Under the pieces are notes generated by a model. The model was not told where the DNA came from, did not search any database, and saw only the letters and a list, made by a program, of their open reading frames with translations. This document shows, piece by piece, positions 8,441 through 15,792 of a stretch of DNA of 27,858 bases. Every line of letters begins with the position of its first letter. Positions within the stretch are counted from its first letter, which is position 1. The position numbers and the translations under genes are program-made. The stretch comes from Lachnospiraceae bacterium (GTDB lineage Bacteria; Bacillota; Clostridia; Lachnospirales; Lachnospiraceae). The stretch is from assembly GCA_900766815.1 (NCBI GenBank), contig CAAFWV010000030.1, forward strand, positions 1 to 27,858, in the 5' to 3' direction.

Positions 8441-9361
8441 TTATTTAAGTGCTGAAGCAATATCCTCCTTCATATCAAGAACCGCTCTTCTTGCGGCCTC
8501 GGCGAATCCCTCTTCACCCAGGGCTTCATACTTCTCCTGCTGATATGCGCCGATAATTCCTCTCGAAGAATTAACAATGGCTCCCAGTCCGTCCTTATTA
8601 AAGAAGTGAACAAGATCCTTGCCCTTACCACCCTGGGCGCCGTATCCGGGTACCAGGATATAACTCTTAGGCATGATGTCTCTGAGTATCCTGCCCATCT
8701 CAGGATAGGTAGCACCGACTACCGCACCTACATAGCTGTATTCATTACCCATATGAAGCTCGGCCCATTCAGCCACCTTCTCACCCACAATCTCATACAA
8801 TGGTCGACCGTCTACCAGTCTGTCCTGGAACTCTCCGCTGCTTGGATTAGATGTCTTAACCAGGACAAAAATGCCCTTATTCTCTTCCTTGCAGACATCA
8901 ATAAACGGCTTTACTCCGTCTGAGCCAAGATATGGGTTAACAGTAGCAAAATCTTCATCAAAGCCCTTGAGCACTGTATTACCAACCTTAACACTTCCCA
9001 GATGACCGATTGCATATGCTGTAGACGTAGAACCGATATCGCCTCTCTTAATATCTCCGATAACAACCAATCCCTTCTCCTTACAATACTTAACAGTCCT
9101 GTCATATGCCACCATTCCCGGAATTCCGAACTGCTCATACATGGCAATCTGTGGCTTAACCGCAGGAATCAAATCGTATATGGCATCTACAAGTCCCTTG
9201 TTATACTGCCATATTGCTTCTCCTACCGCTTCCAGGCTCTCGCCCATGTCTTCTACGGCCTTATTCATAAGATAATCCGGTATCAGTTTAAGTGTCGGGT
9301 CCAGTCCTACAACAATTGGGGCCTCTGTCTTCTTAATTCCTTCGATAAGCTTGTTAATCAT
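8441..9361 (-). CDS. pyrF: Orotidine 5'-phosphate decarboxylase, long (type 2) form
   Basis: 306 aa from MINKLIEGIKKTEA, with AGGAGA 7 bases before ATG 9361; longer in-frame starts are not supported. It has IVVGLDPTL near the N-terminus, the catalytic VIGDIKRGDIGST motif (D-x-K-R-x-D), and a C-terminal phosphate loop ILVPGYGAQGG followed by NSSRGI. The length and these motifs fit the type 2 subfamily rather than the roughly 230-aa type 1 form. It decarboxylates OMP to UMP. The gene follows nrdD, separated by an 87-bp gap that carries a strong stem-loop (9400-9436), and precedes pyrE. Confidence 0.96.
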   Translation of the reverse strand: MINKLIEGIKKTEAPIVVGLDPTLKLIPDYLMNKAVEDMGESLEAVGEAIWQYNKGLVDAIYDLIPAVKPQIAMYEQFGIPGMVAYDRTVKYCKEKGLVVIGDIKRGDIGSTSTAYAIGHLGSVKVGNTVLKGFDEDFATVNPYLGSDGVKPFIDVCKEENKGIFVLVKTSNPSSGEFQDRLVDGRPLYEIVGEKVAEWAELHMGNEYSYVGAVVGATYPEMGRILRDIMPKSYILVPGYGAQGGKGKDLVHFFNKDGLGAIVNSSRGIIGAYQQEKYEALGEEGFAEAARRAVLDMKEDIASALK

Positions 9362-9399
9362 TGGTTTTCTCCTGTAATATATGTTTCTCCTATACATAA

Positions 9400-9436
9400 C
9401 GAATGGGCGTGAGGTATATTGCCCCAAGCCCGTTCG
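9400..9436 (-). other. Stem-loop in the nrdD-pyrF spacer
   Basis: On the minus strand CGAACGGGC pairs with GCCCATTCG (one C-A mismatch). Inside this, TGGGG pairs with CCTCA (one G-U) around the loop CAATATA. It begins 12 bases after the nrdD stop codon. No T-run follows, so it is not a normal intrinsic terminator. An RNA processing or stability element, or an attenuation structure, is possible. Two AGGAGAAA boxes lie between it and the pyrF start. Confidence 0.5.
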
Positions 9437-9448
9437 ATTATTATTAAT

Positions 9449-11836
9449 TTATACTGTCATGCATACATTCTCAGCATATCTCTTAATGTTGCCTGCATTG
9501 ACATATTTGGTATACTCCTCACCGTTCACAACTACAAGTGTAGGCGCCTGCATAATACCGTATTTTGTCGCCAGCTCCATATTCTCCTCTGCATCTATCG
9601 GAATATATGATACTCCCTTGAGATATTCCTTAGCAAGCTTACAATTCGGACAGGTCTTGGTTGTGAACAGATATCTGACCTCTTCCGGAGTACCTACACT
9701 CACCTTAACGTCATTAGCATAATCAGATAATGTAACAACAGCACTGATCGGTCTCTTAAGCTCTGAATGCTCTATATCATATTCCGTTCTGTTAGCATAC
9801 TCCTGAAGCTTACCGTCATTCCAGTTCTGTACCGGTCTGTAGTAGCCTGTGATTCTGCTGTATATCTCTGTCGGAGCTCCGCAGTGAGGACATACAGCCT
9901 GCTCACCTGTAAGATATCCATGCTCCTTACATATACTATATGTAGGAGAAAGTGTAAAGTAAGGAAGCTTATAATTACTAGCTATTGTTCTTACAAGGTC
10001 CGCTGCAGCCTTCCAGTCAGGCAGCTTCTCTCCCAGGAAGGCATGGAATACAGTTCCTGAGGTATATAATGTCTGAAGCTCATCCTGAATATCAAGAGCA
10101 TCAAATATATCTGTTGTATAATCCACAGGCAGATGGGATGAGTTGGTATAGTATGGTGTATCACCCGAAGCACCCGCTGTCTTAATTGAAGGATACAGCT
10201 CCTTATCATGCTTGGCCAGTCTGTAGGTTGTACTCTCCGCAGGTGTTGCCTCAAGGTTATACAGATCACCATACATTTCCTGATAATCTGACAGTCTCTC
10301 CCTCATATGATTGAGCACCTTCTTGGTAAACTCCTGAGTACGCCTGTCAGTCATGTCAGCCCTGAGCCAGTTCGCATTCAGTCCCACCTCATTCATACCG
10401 ATAAGTCCGATTGTCGAGAAGTGGTTATCAAAGGTTCCGAGATATCTTCTTGTATAAGGATATAAGCCTTCGTTGAGAAGCTTGGTTATTACGCCTCTCT
10501 TAATCTTAAGAGATCTTGCGGCAATATCCATAAGCTTATTGAGTCTTCTGAAGAAATCGTCCTCATCGGTTGCAAGATATGCGATACGCGGCATATTGAT
10601 TGTAACAACGCCCACACTTCCCGTGCTCTCTCCCGAACCGAAGAAGCCGCCCGACTTCTTCCTGAGTTCTCTCAAGTCAAGACGGAGTCTGCAACACATA
10701 GAGCGAACATCCGAAGGCTCCATGTCGCTGTTAATATAATTTGAGAAGTATGGTGTACCATACTTGGAGGTCATCTCGAATAACAATCTGTTATTCTCTG
10801 TGTCCGACCAGTCAAAATCGCGTGTGATTGAGTATGTCGGTATGGGATACTGGAAGCCGCGTCCGTTGGCATCGCCTTCGATCATGGTCTCGATGAAGGC
10901 CTTGTTCACCATATCCATCTCCTTCTTGCAATCCTTATAACGGAAGTCCATCTCCTTACCGCCTACAATTGCCGGAAGCTCTGCAAGGTCTGCAGGAACA
11001 GTCCAGTCAAGAGTAATATTGGAGAATGGCGCCTGTGTACCCCATCTTGAAGGAGTGTTGACGCCGTATACAAAGGCTTCAATGCACTTCTTCACTTCCT
11101 TATAGCTTAAGTTGTCAGCCTTAACAAAGGGTGCAAGATATGTATCAAATGAAGAGAATGCCTGGGCTCCTGCCCACTCATTCTGCATAATTCCAAGGAA
11201 GTTGACCATCTGGTTGCACAGTACGGACAGATGTGCAGCGGGAGCAGATGTAATCTTACCTGTTATACCGCCGAGACCCTCGGTGATTAACTGCTTCAGA
11301 GACCAGCCTGCGCAATATCCCGTAAGCATTGACAGATCATGGATATGAATATCCGCATTGCGGTGTGCATTGGCTATCTCTTCATCATATATCTCTGAGA
11401 GCCAGTAATTGGCTGTTACAGCGCCGGAATTGCTGAGGATAAGTCCGCCAACAGAATAGGTTACCGTAGAATTCTCCTTAACTCTCCAGTCCTCAATCTT
11501 AACATAGCTGTTAACCACATCCTTGTAATCAAGAATGGTAGACTTCATGGTACGGAGTTTCTCTCTCTGCTTACGATAGAGAATGAATGCCTTGGCAGCC
11601 TCTGTATATCCTGCCTGCTCCAACACCTTCTCCACGCTGTCCTGAATATCTTCTACATGAATGCCGTCATCCTTAACCTTACTCTGGAAGTCTGCCGTAA
11701 CTCTGAGTGTCAGCAGATCCACAACATCATTGCTGTACTGAACATCAGTAGCTCTGAAGGCCTTGATAATAGCATCTGAAATCTTAGTTAACGTAAAATC
11801 TGTAGTTTCCCCGTTCCTCTTAATAACCTGTAACAT
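9449..11836 (-). CDS. nrdD: Anaerobic ribonucleoside-triphosphate reductase with C-terminal glutaredoxin-like domain
   Basis: 795 aa from MLQVIKRNGE (ATG 11836; a start six codons upstream is possible). It has an N-terminal ATP-cone (about 1-95), then the catalytic barrel with YCAGWSL (Cys 175) and SMCCRLRL (Cys 381/382) as candidate active-site cysteines. A CxxHG...CPHC zinc-site region lies at 636-652, and the glycyl radical motif RITGYY has Gly at about 664. The protein continues another 130 residues. After a linker comes a thioredoxin-fold segment with TTKTCPNCK (Cys 729/732) and APTLVVVNG, the cis-Pro region of glutaredoxin/NrdH folds. It reduces NTPs to dNTPs without oxygen; the fused domain may supply electrons. 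The activase gene nrdG is not adjacent. The upstream region carries a sigma-A promoter and two NrdR boxes. Confidence 0.96.
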   Translation of the reverse strand: MLQVIKRNGETTDFTLTKISDAIIKAFRATDVQYSNDVVDLLTLRVTADFQSKVKDDGIHVEDIQDSVEKVLEQAGYTEAAKAFILYRKQREKLRTMKSTILDYKDVVNSYVKIEDWRVKENSTVTYSVGGLILSNSGAVTANYWLSEIYDEEIANAHRNADIHIHDLSMLTGYCAGWSLKQLITEGLGGITGKITSAPAAHLSVLCNQMVNFLGIMQNEWAGAQAFSSFDTYLAPFVKADNLSYKEVKKCIEAFVYGVNTPSRWGTQAPFSNITLDWTVPADLAELPAIVGGKEMDFRYKDCKKEMDMVNKAFIETMIEGDANGRGFQYPIPTYSITRDFDWSDTENNRLLFEMTSKYGTPYFSNYINSDMEPSDVRSMCCRLRLDLRELRKKSGGFFGSGESTGSVGVVTINMPRIAYLATDEDDFFRRLNKLMDIAARSLKIKRGVITKLLNEGLYPYTRRYLGTFDNHFSTIGLIGMNEVGLNANWLRADMTDRRTQEFTKKVLNHMRERLSDYQEMYGDLYNLEATPAESTTYRLAKHDKELYPSIKTAGASGDTPYYTNSSHLPVDYTTDIFDALDIQDELQTLYTSGTVFHAFLGEKLPDWKAAADLVRTIASNYKLPYFTLSPTYSICKEHGYLTGEQAVCPHCGAPTEIYSRITGYYRPVQNWNDGKLQEYANRTEYDIEHSELKRPISAVVTLSDYANDVKVSVGTPEEVRYLFTTKTCPNCKLAKEYLKGVSYIPIDAEENMELATKYGIMQAPTLVVVNGEEYTKYVNAGNIKRYAENVCMTV

Positions 11837-11906
11837 TTCTTTCCCACTTTCCATCAAATATCCAAATAATGTAATCCCCTTAAGTTAGGGACGCGCCCAT
11901 AGCCTT

Positions 11907-11935
11907 ACTATATCAAAGCAGGAACCTTAAGTCAA
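11907..11935 (-). promoter_or_regulatory. Sigma-A promoter of nrdD
   Basis: On the minus strand TTGACT (11935-11930), a 17-bp spacer and TATAGT (11912-11907) make a strong housekeeping promoter. The predicted start near 11900 gives a leader of about 65 bases. The NrdR box pair ends six bases upstream of the -35 element. Confidence 0.8.
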
Positions 11936-11941
11936 TAAAAA

Positions 11942-11989
11942 ACACAAGATATTGTGTTAACATAAAATTATTAACATAATATCTTGTGT
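11942..11989. promoter_or_regulatory. Tandem NrdR boxes upstream of nrdD
   Basis: Two 16-bp near-palindromes lie at 11942-11957 (ACACAAGATATTGTGT) and 11974-11989 (ACATAATATCTTGTGT). Against the NrdR box consensus ACACWATATATWGTGT they match at 15 and 14 of 16 positions. They start 32 bp apart, three turns of B-DNA, which is the arrangement known for NrdR sites. NrdR is the ATP/dATP-sensing repressor of ribonucleotide reductase genes. The pair also forms a long inverted repeat (19-base arms, one mismatch), which could be mistaken for a terminator, but no T-run follows on either strand. Confidence 0.85.
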
Positions 11990-12008
11990 AATTGCCTGAA
12001 TTATCTGT

Positions 12009-12032
12009 AAATTGGGTTAATTAAACCCCAAA
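12009..12032 (-). terminator. Weak terminator candidate after the TPR lipoprotein gene
   Basis: Directly after the stop codon the minus strand reads TTGGG...CCCAA with a short inner extension, followed only by TTT. The stem is short and the T-run poor. Read-through into the nrdD region is possible. Confidence 0.25.
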
Positions 12033-13094
12033 TCACCTGGTTGACAGGAACAATGCCTCTCTGTTAGCCGCCTCATCATCCGGATATTTCTTAATATATG
12101 CCTCCATAAGTACCTTAGCCTGGTTAAAATCGCCCGTGTACTCACATGCTACAATCTCGTTATATGACAGTGTCTGGTCGATTCCCGTATTATTCAGATT
12201 CCTCGCTGTCTGGAAAGCCTCCTTTGCACCGGCATAGTCTCCCGACTCAAGTCTTGACAGTCCAAGCTGGTTATGAATAAGCGCAGCCTCAGGATGCTTA
12301 CTTAAATAGTTCTGATAAGTACTGGTTGCATAATTATAATCGCCTAACATCTCATAGGTCTTGCCGAGGAACAGAATTGTACTCTGGTCGTCATCATCCC
12401 TGGCCTCTTCAAAATAAGTCTTGGCAGTTGCATAATCTTCCATATAGAAATAGATGCGTCCCTTATCAAAGTCAGACAGCTTCTTCTCTTTCTCTGCCAA
12501 GAACTGCTCCAGGTAGCTTCTACCCTCATCCTCATAGCCTGATTCTGTTAGTCTTCCCGCAATTTCTATGCGAAGGTCATAATTGTCCGGTTCAAGCTTT
12601 AACGCCCTCTCGAAATCAGCAAGAGCACCGTCATGATCATTCTGCCTAAGCCTTGCCCTGCCTCGTCTGTAATGGGCAAGCATATCCTTCTCTCTAATAC
12701 CCAGTATTGCGGAATAGGTGTCAATCGCCTCACCGTCCTTGCCCATTCTCTCATAGGTATCGGCCAGGTAATAATTAACATCTATATCAAAATCATCTAT
12801 ACGCCAGTCACTGTATCCGAGTGCTGCTATGAACTGCTCTGCAGCCTCCTCATAGTTGGTCAGACCCATATTGGCAATGCCCCTGGCTCTGAGAATATAT
12901 GCCATATCCTCCCCGCTTTCCTCTGCCATATCAAGTGCAGCCAGCGCACCCTCATACTCACAGGCCTCTATCTGTGTATACGCAGCCTCAAGGTCACTCT
13001 CCTTAGTCCTGCTGTCACAGCCGCTAAGCACAAGCATAGATATAAAAGTAATCAATAATGCAGTTTTTTGCACTTTTCCCCTAAAAATATTCAT
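12033..13094 (-). CDS. TPR-repeat lipoprotein
   Basis: 353 aa. The N-terminus has basic residues, a hydrophobic stretch and the lipobox LVLSGC with Cys 26, so it should be a lipoprotein anchored on the outer face of the membrane. From about 33 to the end it consists of tetratricopeptide-like helix pairs, for example AYILRARGIANMGLTNYEEA, ALADFERALKLEPDNYDLR and ALIHNQLGLSRLESGDYAGA, about eight in all. Such proteins are protein-binding scaffolds. The ATG at 13094 has no clear ribosome binding site; a GTG at 13073 has AGGGG four bases before it and would still give a usable signal peptide, so the start is uncertain. It is 12 bp after the methyltransferase gene and likely co-transcribed with argC. 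The specific partner is unknown. Confidence 0.85.
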   Translation of the reverse strand: MNIFRGKVQKTALLITFISMLVLSGCDSRTKESDLEAAYTQIEACEYEGALAALDMAEESGEDMAYILRARGIANMGLTNYEEAAEQFIAALGYSDWRIDDFDIDVNYYLADTYERMGKDGEAIDTYSAILGIREKDMLAHYRRGRARLRQNDHDGALADFERALKLEPDNYDLRIEIAGRLTESGYEDEGRSYLEQFLAEKEKKLSDFDKGRIYFYMEDYATAKTYFEEARDDDDQSTILFLGKTYEMLGDYNYATSTYQNYLSKHPEAALIHNQLGLSRLESGDYAGAKEAFQTARNLNNTGIDQTLSYNEIVACEYTGDFNQAKVLMEAYIKKYPDDEAANREALFLSTR

Positions 13095-13106
13095 ATAAAA
13101 ATTCTA

Positions 13107-13901
13107 TCAAATCTTTCTCAGAATGTCCACGGTATGTGCAGCGGCTCCTATCATATCAGCACGCGCCGAGATGCTGTAGACATAGTCCAGGTATATTGCG
13201 AATTCCTCATCCGTCATGGCTTTAAGGTGCGGACGGATATAATTGGTGGGACCGTCAGGCGTGATGAGGCGTATGCGTTCAAGTCCCGAGTCCTCACGAA
13301 GTCTGTCAATCTCCTCTATCCTGACATAATCATACAGATCCTCAATGTCTGAGTGGATATTGTAGTCTCCATCCAGCCTGCCATTGTCTACCGATTCCTT
13401 GAGATGTCCTTCCTTTATGCCATAGGTTACGATACCGTAATCATTCATAACATAGGCTGCAAGAATATAGCCGCCGGGTCTTGTCACCCTGCAAGCCTCA
13501 GTCAGACACTTAAGCTTATCCTCATGCGTAAAGAGGTGATACAACGGACCGAAGATCAGCGTGATATCAAAATAATCATCCGGATATTTGGACAAATTCC
13601 TGCCATCGCCCTGTCTTGCATGTACTAGCGGACACTTGGCCTTAAGTCTTGACAGATTATGCTTCACAAGCTCGAGTGCCGACACGTCATAGCCCTCATT
13701 GGCATAATGAATGGAATATCTGCCCGTGCCTGCACCGACATCCAGTATCTTAATATCGCTCCTGTCTCTTCCTGTGCCGAGTATACCCTCCAGAAGCTCA
13801 TCTATATATTTCATGGAGATTATATATTCCACCTGACCATGGCGGGAATCGAAGCGCTTGTCTTCATTAAATTTGCAATAATATTCTTCTATTGGATTCA
13901 A
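13107..13901 (-). CDS. Class I SAM-dependent methyltransferase
   Basis: 264 aa. It shows the class I fold: motif I ILDVGAGTGRYSIHYA at about 51-66, the acidic end of strand 2 (SALEL), DGRNLSKYPDDYFDITLIFGPLYHL for motifs II/III, and RPGGYILAAY after helix D. The start is TTG at 13901, preceded by AGGAAG 6 bases upstream. The residues that follow (NPIEEYYCKFNEDKRFDSRHGQVEY) look like the usual N-terminus of this subgroup, so the non-ATG start is favoured over the first ATG 29 codons in. The substrate cannot be read from the sequence. The gene follows argC by 12 bp and is followed by the TPR lipoprotein gene, so the three probably form an operon. Confidence 0.88.
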   Translation of the reverse strand: MNPIEEYYCKFNEDKRFDSRHGQVEYIISMKYIDELLEGILGTGRDRSDIKILDVGAGTGRYSIHYANEGYDVSALELVKHNLSRLKAKCPLVHARQGDGRNLSKYPDDYFDITLIFGPLYHLFTHEDKLKCLTEACRVTRPGGYILAAYVMNDYGIVTYGIKEGHLKESVDNGRLDGDYNIHSDIEDLYDYVRIEEIDRLREDSGLERIRLITPDGPTNYIRPHLKAMTDEEFAIYLDYVYSISARADMIGAAAHTVDILRKI

Positions 13902-13913
13902 ACTTTCTTCCTA

Positions 13914-14867
13914 TTACCCAAGATTCAGTCCCGTAGTCTCATCTATTCCAAGTCTTATATTCATACACTGGATGGCAGCTCCGGATGCACCCTTACCCAG
14001 ATTGTCGAATCTGGCTGTAAGCAGGATTCTGTCCTCATTTCCGGTTACGAATATCTGAGCATCGTCCCGGCCTGCATATGCATTGGCTGCGAAGAATTCA
14101 TTCTCCTCTTTTTCTGCACCAAATTCCATAACCTTAATAAAGGTACTGTCAGTATAGAAGTCATTGAATCTTTCCCACAATTTCTCCGGGGGCATTTTTT
14201 CCTTAAACAGGTGTGTATAAAGCGGAACAGATACAACCATTCCACAATAATAATCGTCCACCACGGGAGTAAAGAGGGGCTCCCTTGTAAGACCGGAAAT
14301 CGCCTTCATCTCCTTCAGATGCTTATGCTTCTGGGCAAGAGCATACTCTCTCGGAGCATACAGGTCTGTAGACTTATCCTCGGATTCGTAGAGTGCGATG
14401 GCCTTCTTGCCTGCACCGCTGTAGCCTGACAGTGCTGTTGCAAATACCGGATAATCACTGTCAATGATACCCTCGGCAACAAGAGGATATACCAGCATGT
14501 TGAAGCCCGAAGCATAGCAGCCCGGGACTGCAATCCTGTTGCCTGTAGCTATAGCCTCCCTGAAACTGTTACCCAGCTCCGGAAGTCCGTAAGCCCAGCC
14601 GGCTTCTGTCCTGTGAGCAGTCGATGCGTCAATGATCACAGTATGGTCATTGTCCTTATCAACCAGGCTCACTGCCTCAATTGCCGCCGCATCCGGAAGA
14701 CAGAGGAAGGTGATGTCGGATGAATTAATCATCTTACGTCTCTCCTCGGAATCCTTCCTAAGCTCAGGGTCAATCTTAATCAGTTCTACATCGTTTCTTA
14801 CCTCAAATCTTTCAAGGATTCGAAGGCCTGTAGTGCCCTCGCCTCCATCTATAAATATCTTTGTCAT
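13914..14867 (-). CDS. argC: N-acetyl-gamma-glutamyl-phosphate reductase, short (type 2) form
   Basis: 317 aa, shorter than the roughly 345-aa type 1 enzymes. It starts MTKIFIDGGEGTTGLRI, a nucleotide-binding loop of the type 2 group. The catalytic cysteine is in AVPGCYASGFN (about 113-123), with DASTAHRTEAGWAYGLPEL before it and YSGAGKKAI after it. It reduces N-acetylglutamyl phosphate with NADPH in arginine synthesis. AAGGAG lies 8 bases before ATG 14867. argJ, argB and argD are not nearby, so this argC is detached from the rest of the pathway. Downstream genes (methyltransferase, TPR lipoprotein) have no obvious link to arginine. The upstream region has an extended -10 candidate and a 9-base direct repeat. 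Confidence 0.95.
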   Translation of the reverse strand: MTKIFIDGGEGTTGLRILERFEVRNDVELIKIDPELRKDSEERRKMINSSDITFLCLPDAAAIEAVSLVDKDNDHTVIIDASTAHRTEAGWAYGLPELGNSFREAIATGNRIAVPGCYASGFNMLVYPLVAEGIIDSDYPVFATALSGYSGAGKKAIALYESEDKSTDLYAPREYALAQKHKHLKEMKAISGLTREPLFTPVVDDYYCGMVVSVPLYTHLFKEKMPPEKLWERFNDFYTDSTFIKVMEFGAEKEENEFFAANAYAGRDDAQIFVTGNEDRILLTARFDNLGKGASGAAIQCMNIRLGIDETTGLNLG

Positions 14868-14900
14868 ATCACTATCTCCTTCGAAGAGCTGTTGTTTTTA

Positions 14901-14923
14901 TCGATATATCCGATTCGATATAT
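14901..14923. repeat. Direct repeat in the argC leader
   Basis: TCGATATAT occurs at 14901-14909 and again at 14915-14923, 14 bp apart. The repeat lies between the argC start and the -10 candidate. It could bind a regulator, but does not look like an ArgR box (TGAAT/ATTCA type). Confidence 0.4.
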
Positions 14924-14941
14924 TGTAATCACATCCAACAT

Positions 14942-14950
14942 AGTATAACA
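14942..14950 (-). promoter_or_regulatory. Extended -10 promoter candidate for argC
   Basis: On the minus strand TGTTATACT is a good extended -10 element about 75 bases before the argC start. No good -35 is seen 17 bases upstream. Confidence 0.4.
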
Positions 14951-14991
14951 CAAATCGGGAAATGGATGTATCAGCTGTAATGATTCTGTGT

Positions 14992-15036
14992 AAACAAAAT
15001 ACACCGGGACCTCTAAGTCAGAGAATCCCGATGTAT
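14992..15036 (-). terminator. Intrinsic terminator after the 200-aa gene
   Basis: On the minus strand ATACATCGGGA pairs with TCCCGGTGTAT (one T-G), with an inner CTCT/AGAG pair closing the loop, followed by TTTTGTTT. It stands about 40 bases after the stop codon of the hydrogenase-4-component-G-like gene and separates that gene from argC. Confidence 0.8.
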
Positions 15037-15078
15037 ACTCAGTTCATATTATTTGCGCATAGGCGCATAGGTCTGTGC

Positions 15079-15681
15079 TTATTCCTGTACCTCACCCTTT
15101 GATGCATAATAATCATCGAAGAGCTTGTTGGCTGCAGCAAGAGTCCGCTGACAGATCTCAGGAAGGTCTCCTCCCCAGGCCTTTGTTGCCTGCTTGAAGC
15201 CCTTCTCCATTGCTGCCTGCATCTCCTTCATCTTCTCAACATCATCACCTGCAAGAGCTGAAGCGAAATCAAATAATCTCTGTGAAGTCTGCTTTACTCC
15301 CCAGTAACCATCCTCAGATATATCTTCCTTAGCCTGCGCAATGTCAGCCGCACTCACCTTAGCCAGATTCTCAGGACTGAAGAGATCGGCAAGCTTAGAT
15401 ACTCCTGCCTGTCCGTTGAACATCTTCTGTACAAGATCGGTAAGCTGATTCCTTCTGTTAACCTCATCCTGCTTAAGCTGTTCTACGAGGGCAGCTCTGT
15501 CTTCTGCACTCATCTTGTTAATCTTATATGGTGCCTTGCCTGCAGCTTCGCTCTTCTCATATACAGCTCCTGCCTCAGCCTTTGTCTCTGCCTTTGCAGC
15601 CTTGCTGCTGTCTGCCTTCACCCGGTTGCTGCCGTATGAAGAATATGTACTTGTTGCGCCCTTTACATTCATGTCACTCAT
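15079..15681 (-). CDS. Conserved protein of the family often labelled hydrogenase-4 component G
   Basis: 200 aa from MSDMNVKGATST; GGAGG lies 8 bases before ATG 15681. The first 50 residues are a low-complexity Ala/Lys/Ser/Glu region. The rest is alpha-helical and carries a well-conserved block: KMSAEDRAALVEQLKQDE at about 57-74, NQLTDLVQKMFNGQ, then SEDGYWGVKQTSQRLFDFA at about 120-138 and KGFKQATKAWG near 163. I recall this block from clostridial proteins named hydrogenase-4 component G; nothing resembles a [NiFe] hydrogenase subunit (no metal-binding cysteines), so that name appears to be an annotation error. No signal peptide or membrane helix is seen. It stands behind the sigma-28-driven calcium-motif gene with no terminator between, so a motility-linked role is possible but unproven. 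Confidence 0.85.
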   Translation of the reverse strand: MSDMNVKGATSTYSSYGSNRVKADSSKAAKAETKAEAGAVYEKSEAAGKAPYKINKMSAEDRAALVEQLKQDEVNRRNQLTDLVQKMFNGQAGVSKLADLFSPENLAKVSAADIAQAKEDISEDGYWGVKQTSQRLFDFASALAGDDVEKMKEMQAAMEKGFKQATKAWGGDLPEICQRTLAAANKLFDDYYASKGEVQE

Positions 15682-15702
15682 TTTGTATTCCTCCATATCT
15701 GT

Positions 15703-15732
15703 CTTATACTACTTCAATATTAATATCGTCAA
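15703..15732 (-). promoter_or_regulatory. Sigma-A-like promoter candidate before the 200-aa gene
   Basis: On the minus strand TTGACG, an 18-bp spacer and TATAAG lie about 22 bases before the start codon. The overlapping GACGATAT resembles a sigma-28 -10 element, but no TAAA stands 15 bases upstream. Confidence 0.45.
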
Positions 15733-15792
15733 TAACCTCCGGATTCAACATGTGTTTCTAAGCACCACCGTAATCCTTGGGTAAACTGTTCT

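Noticed and set aside
7729..8448. Plus-strand open frame of 239 codons opposite pyrE
   Set aside because: It covers almost exactly the pyrE frame in antisense and has no domain or ribosome binding site.
11942..11989. Long inverted repeat as a terminator
   Set aside because: No T-run follows on either strand, the stem is AT-rich, and the two arms are better explained as a pair of NrdR boxes at 32-bp spacing.
13041..13094. Choosing GTG 13073 as the definite start of the TPR lipoprotein
   Set aside because: AGGGG four bases before the GTG is attractive, but the spacing is short and the ATG start gives a more typical basic signal peptide; left as an alternative.
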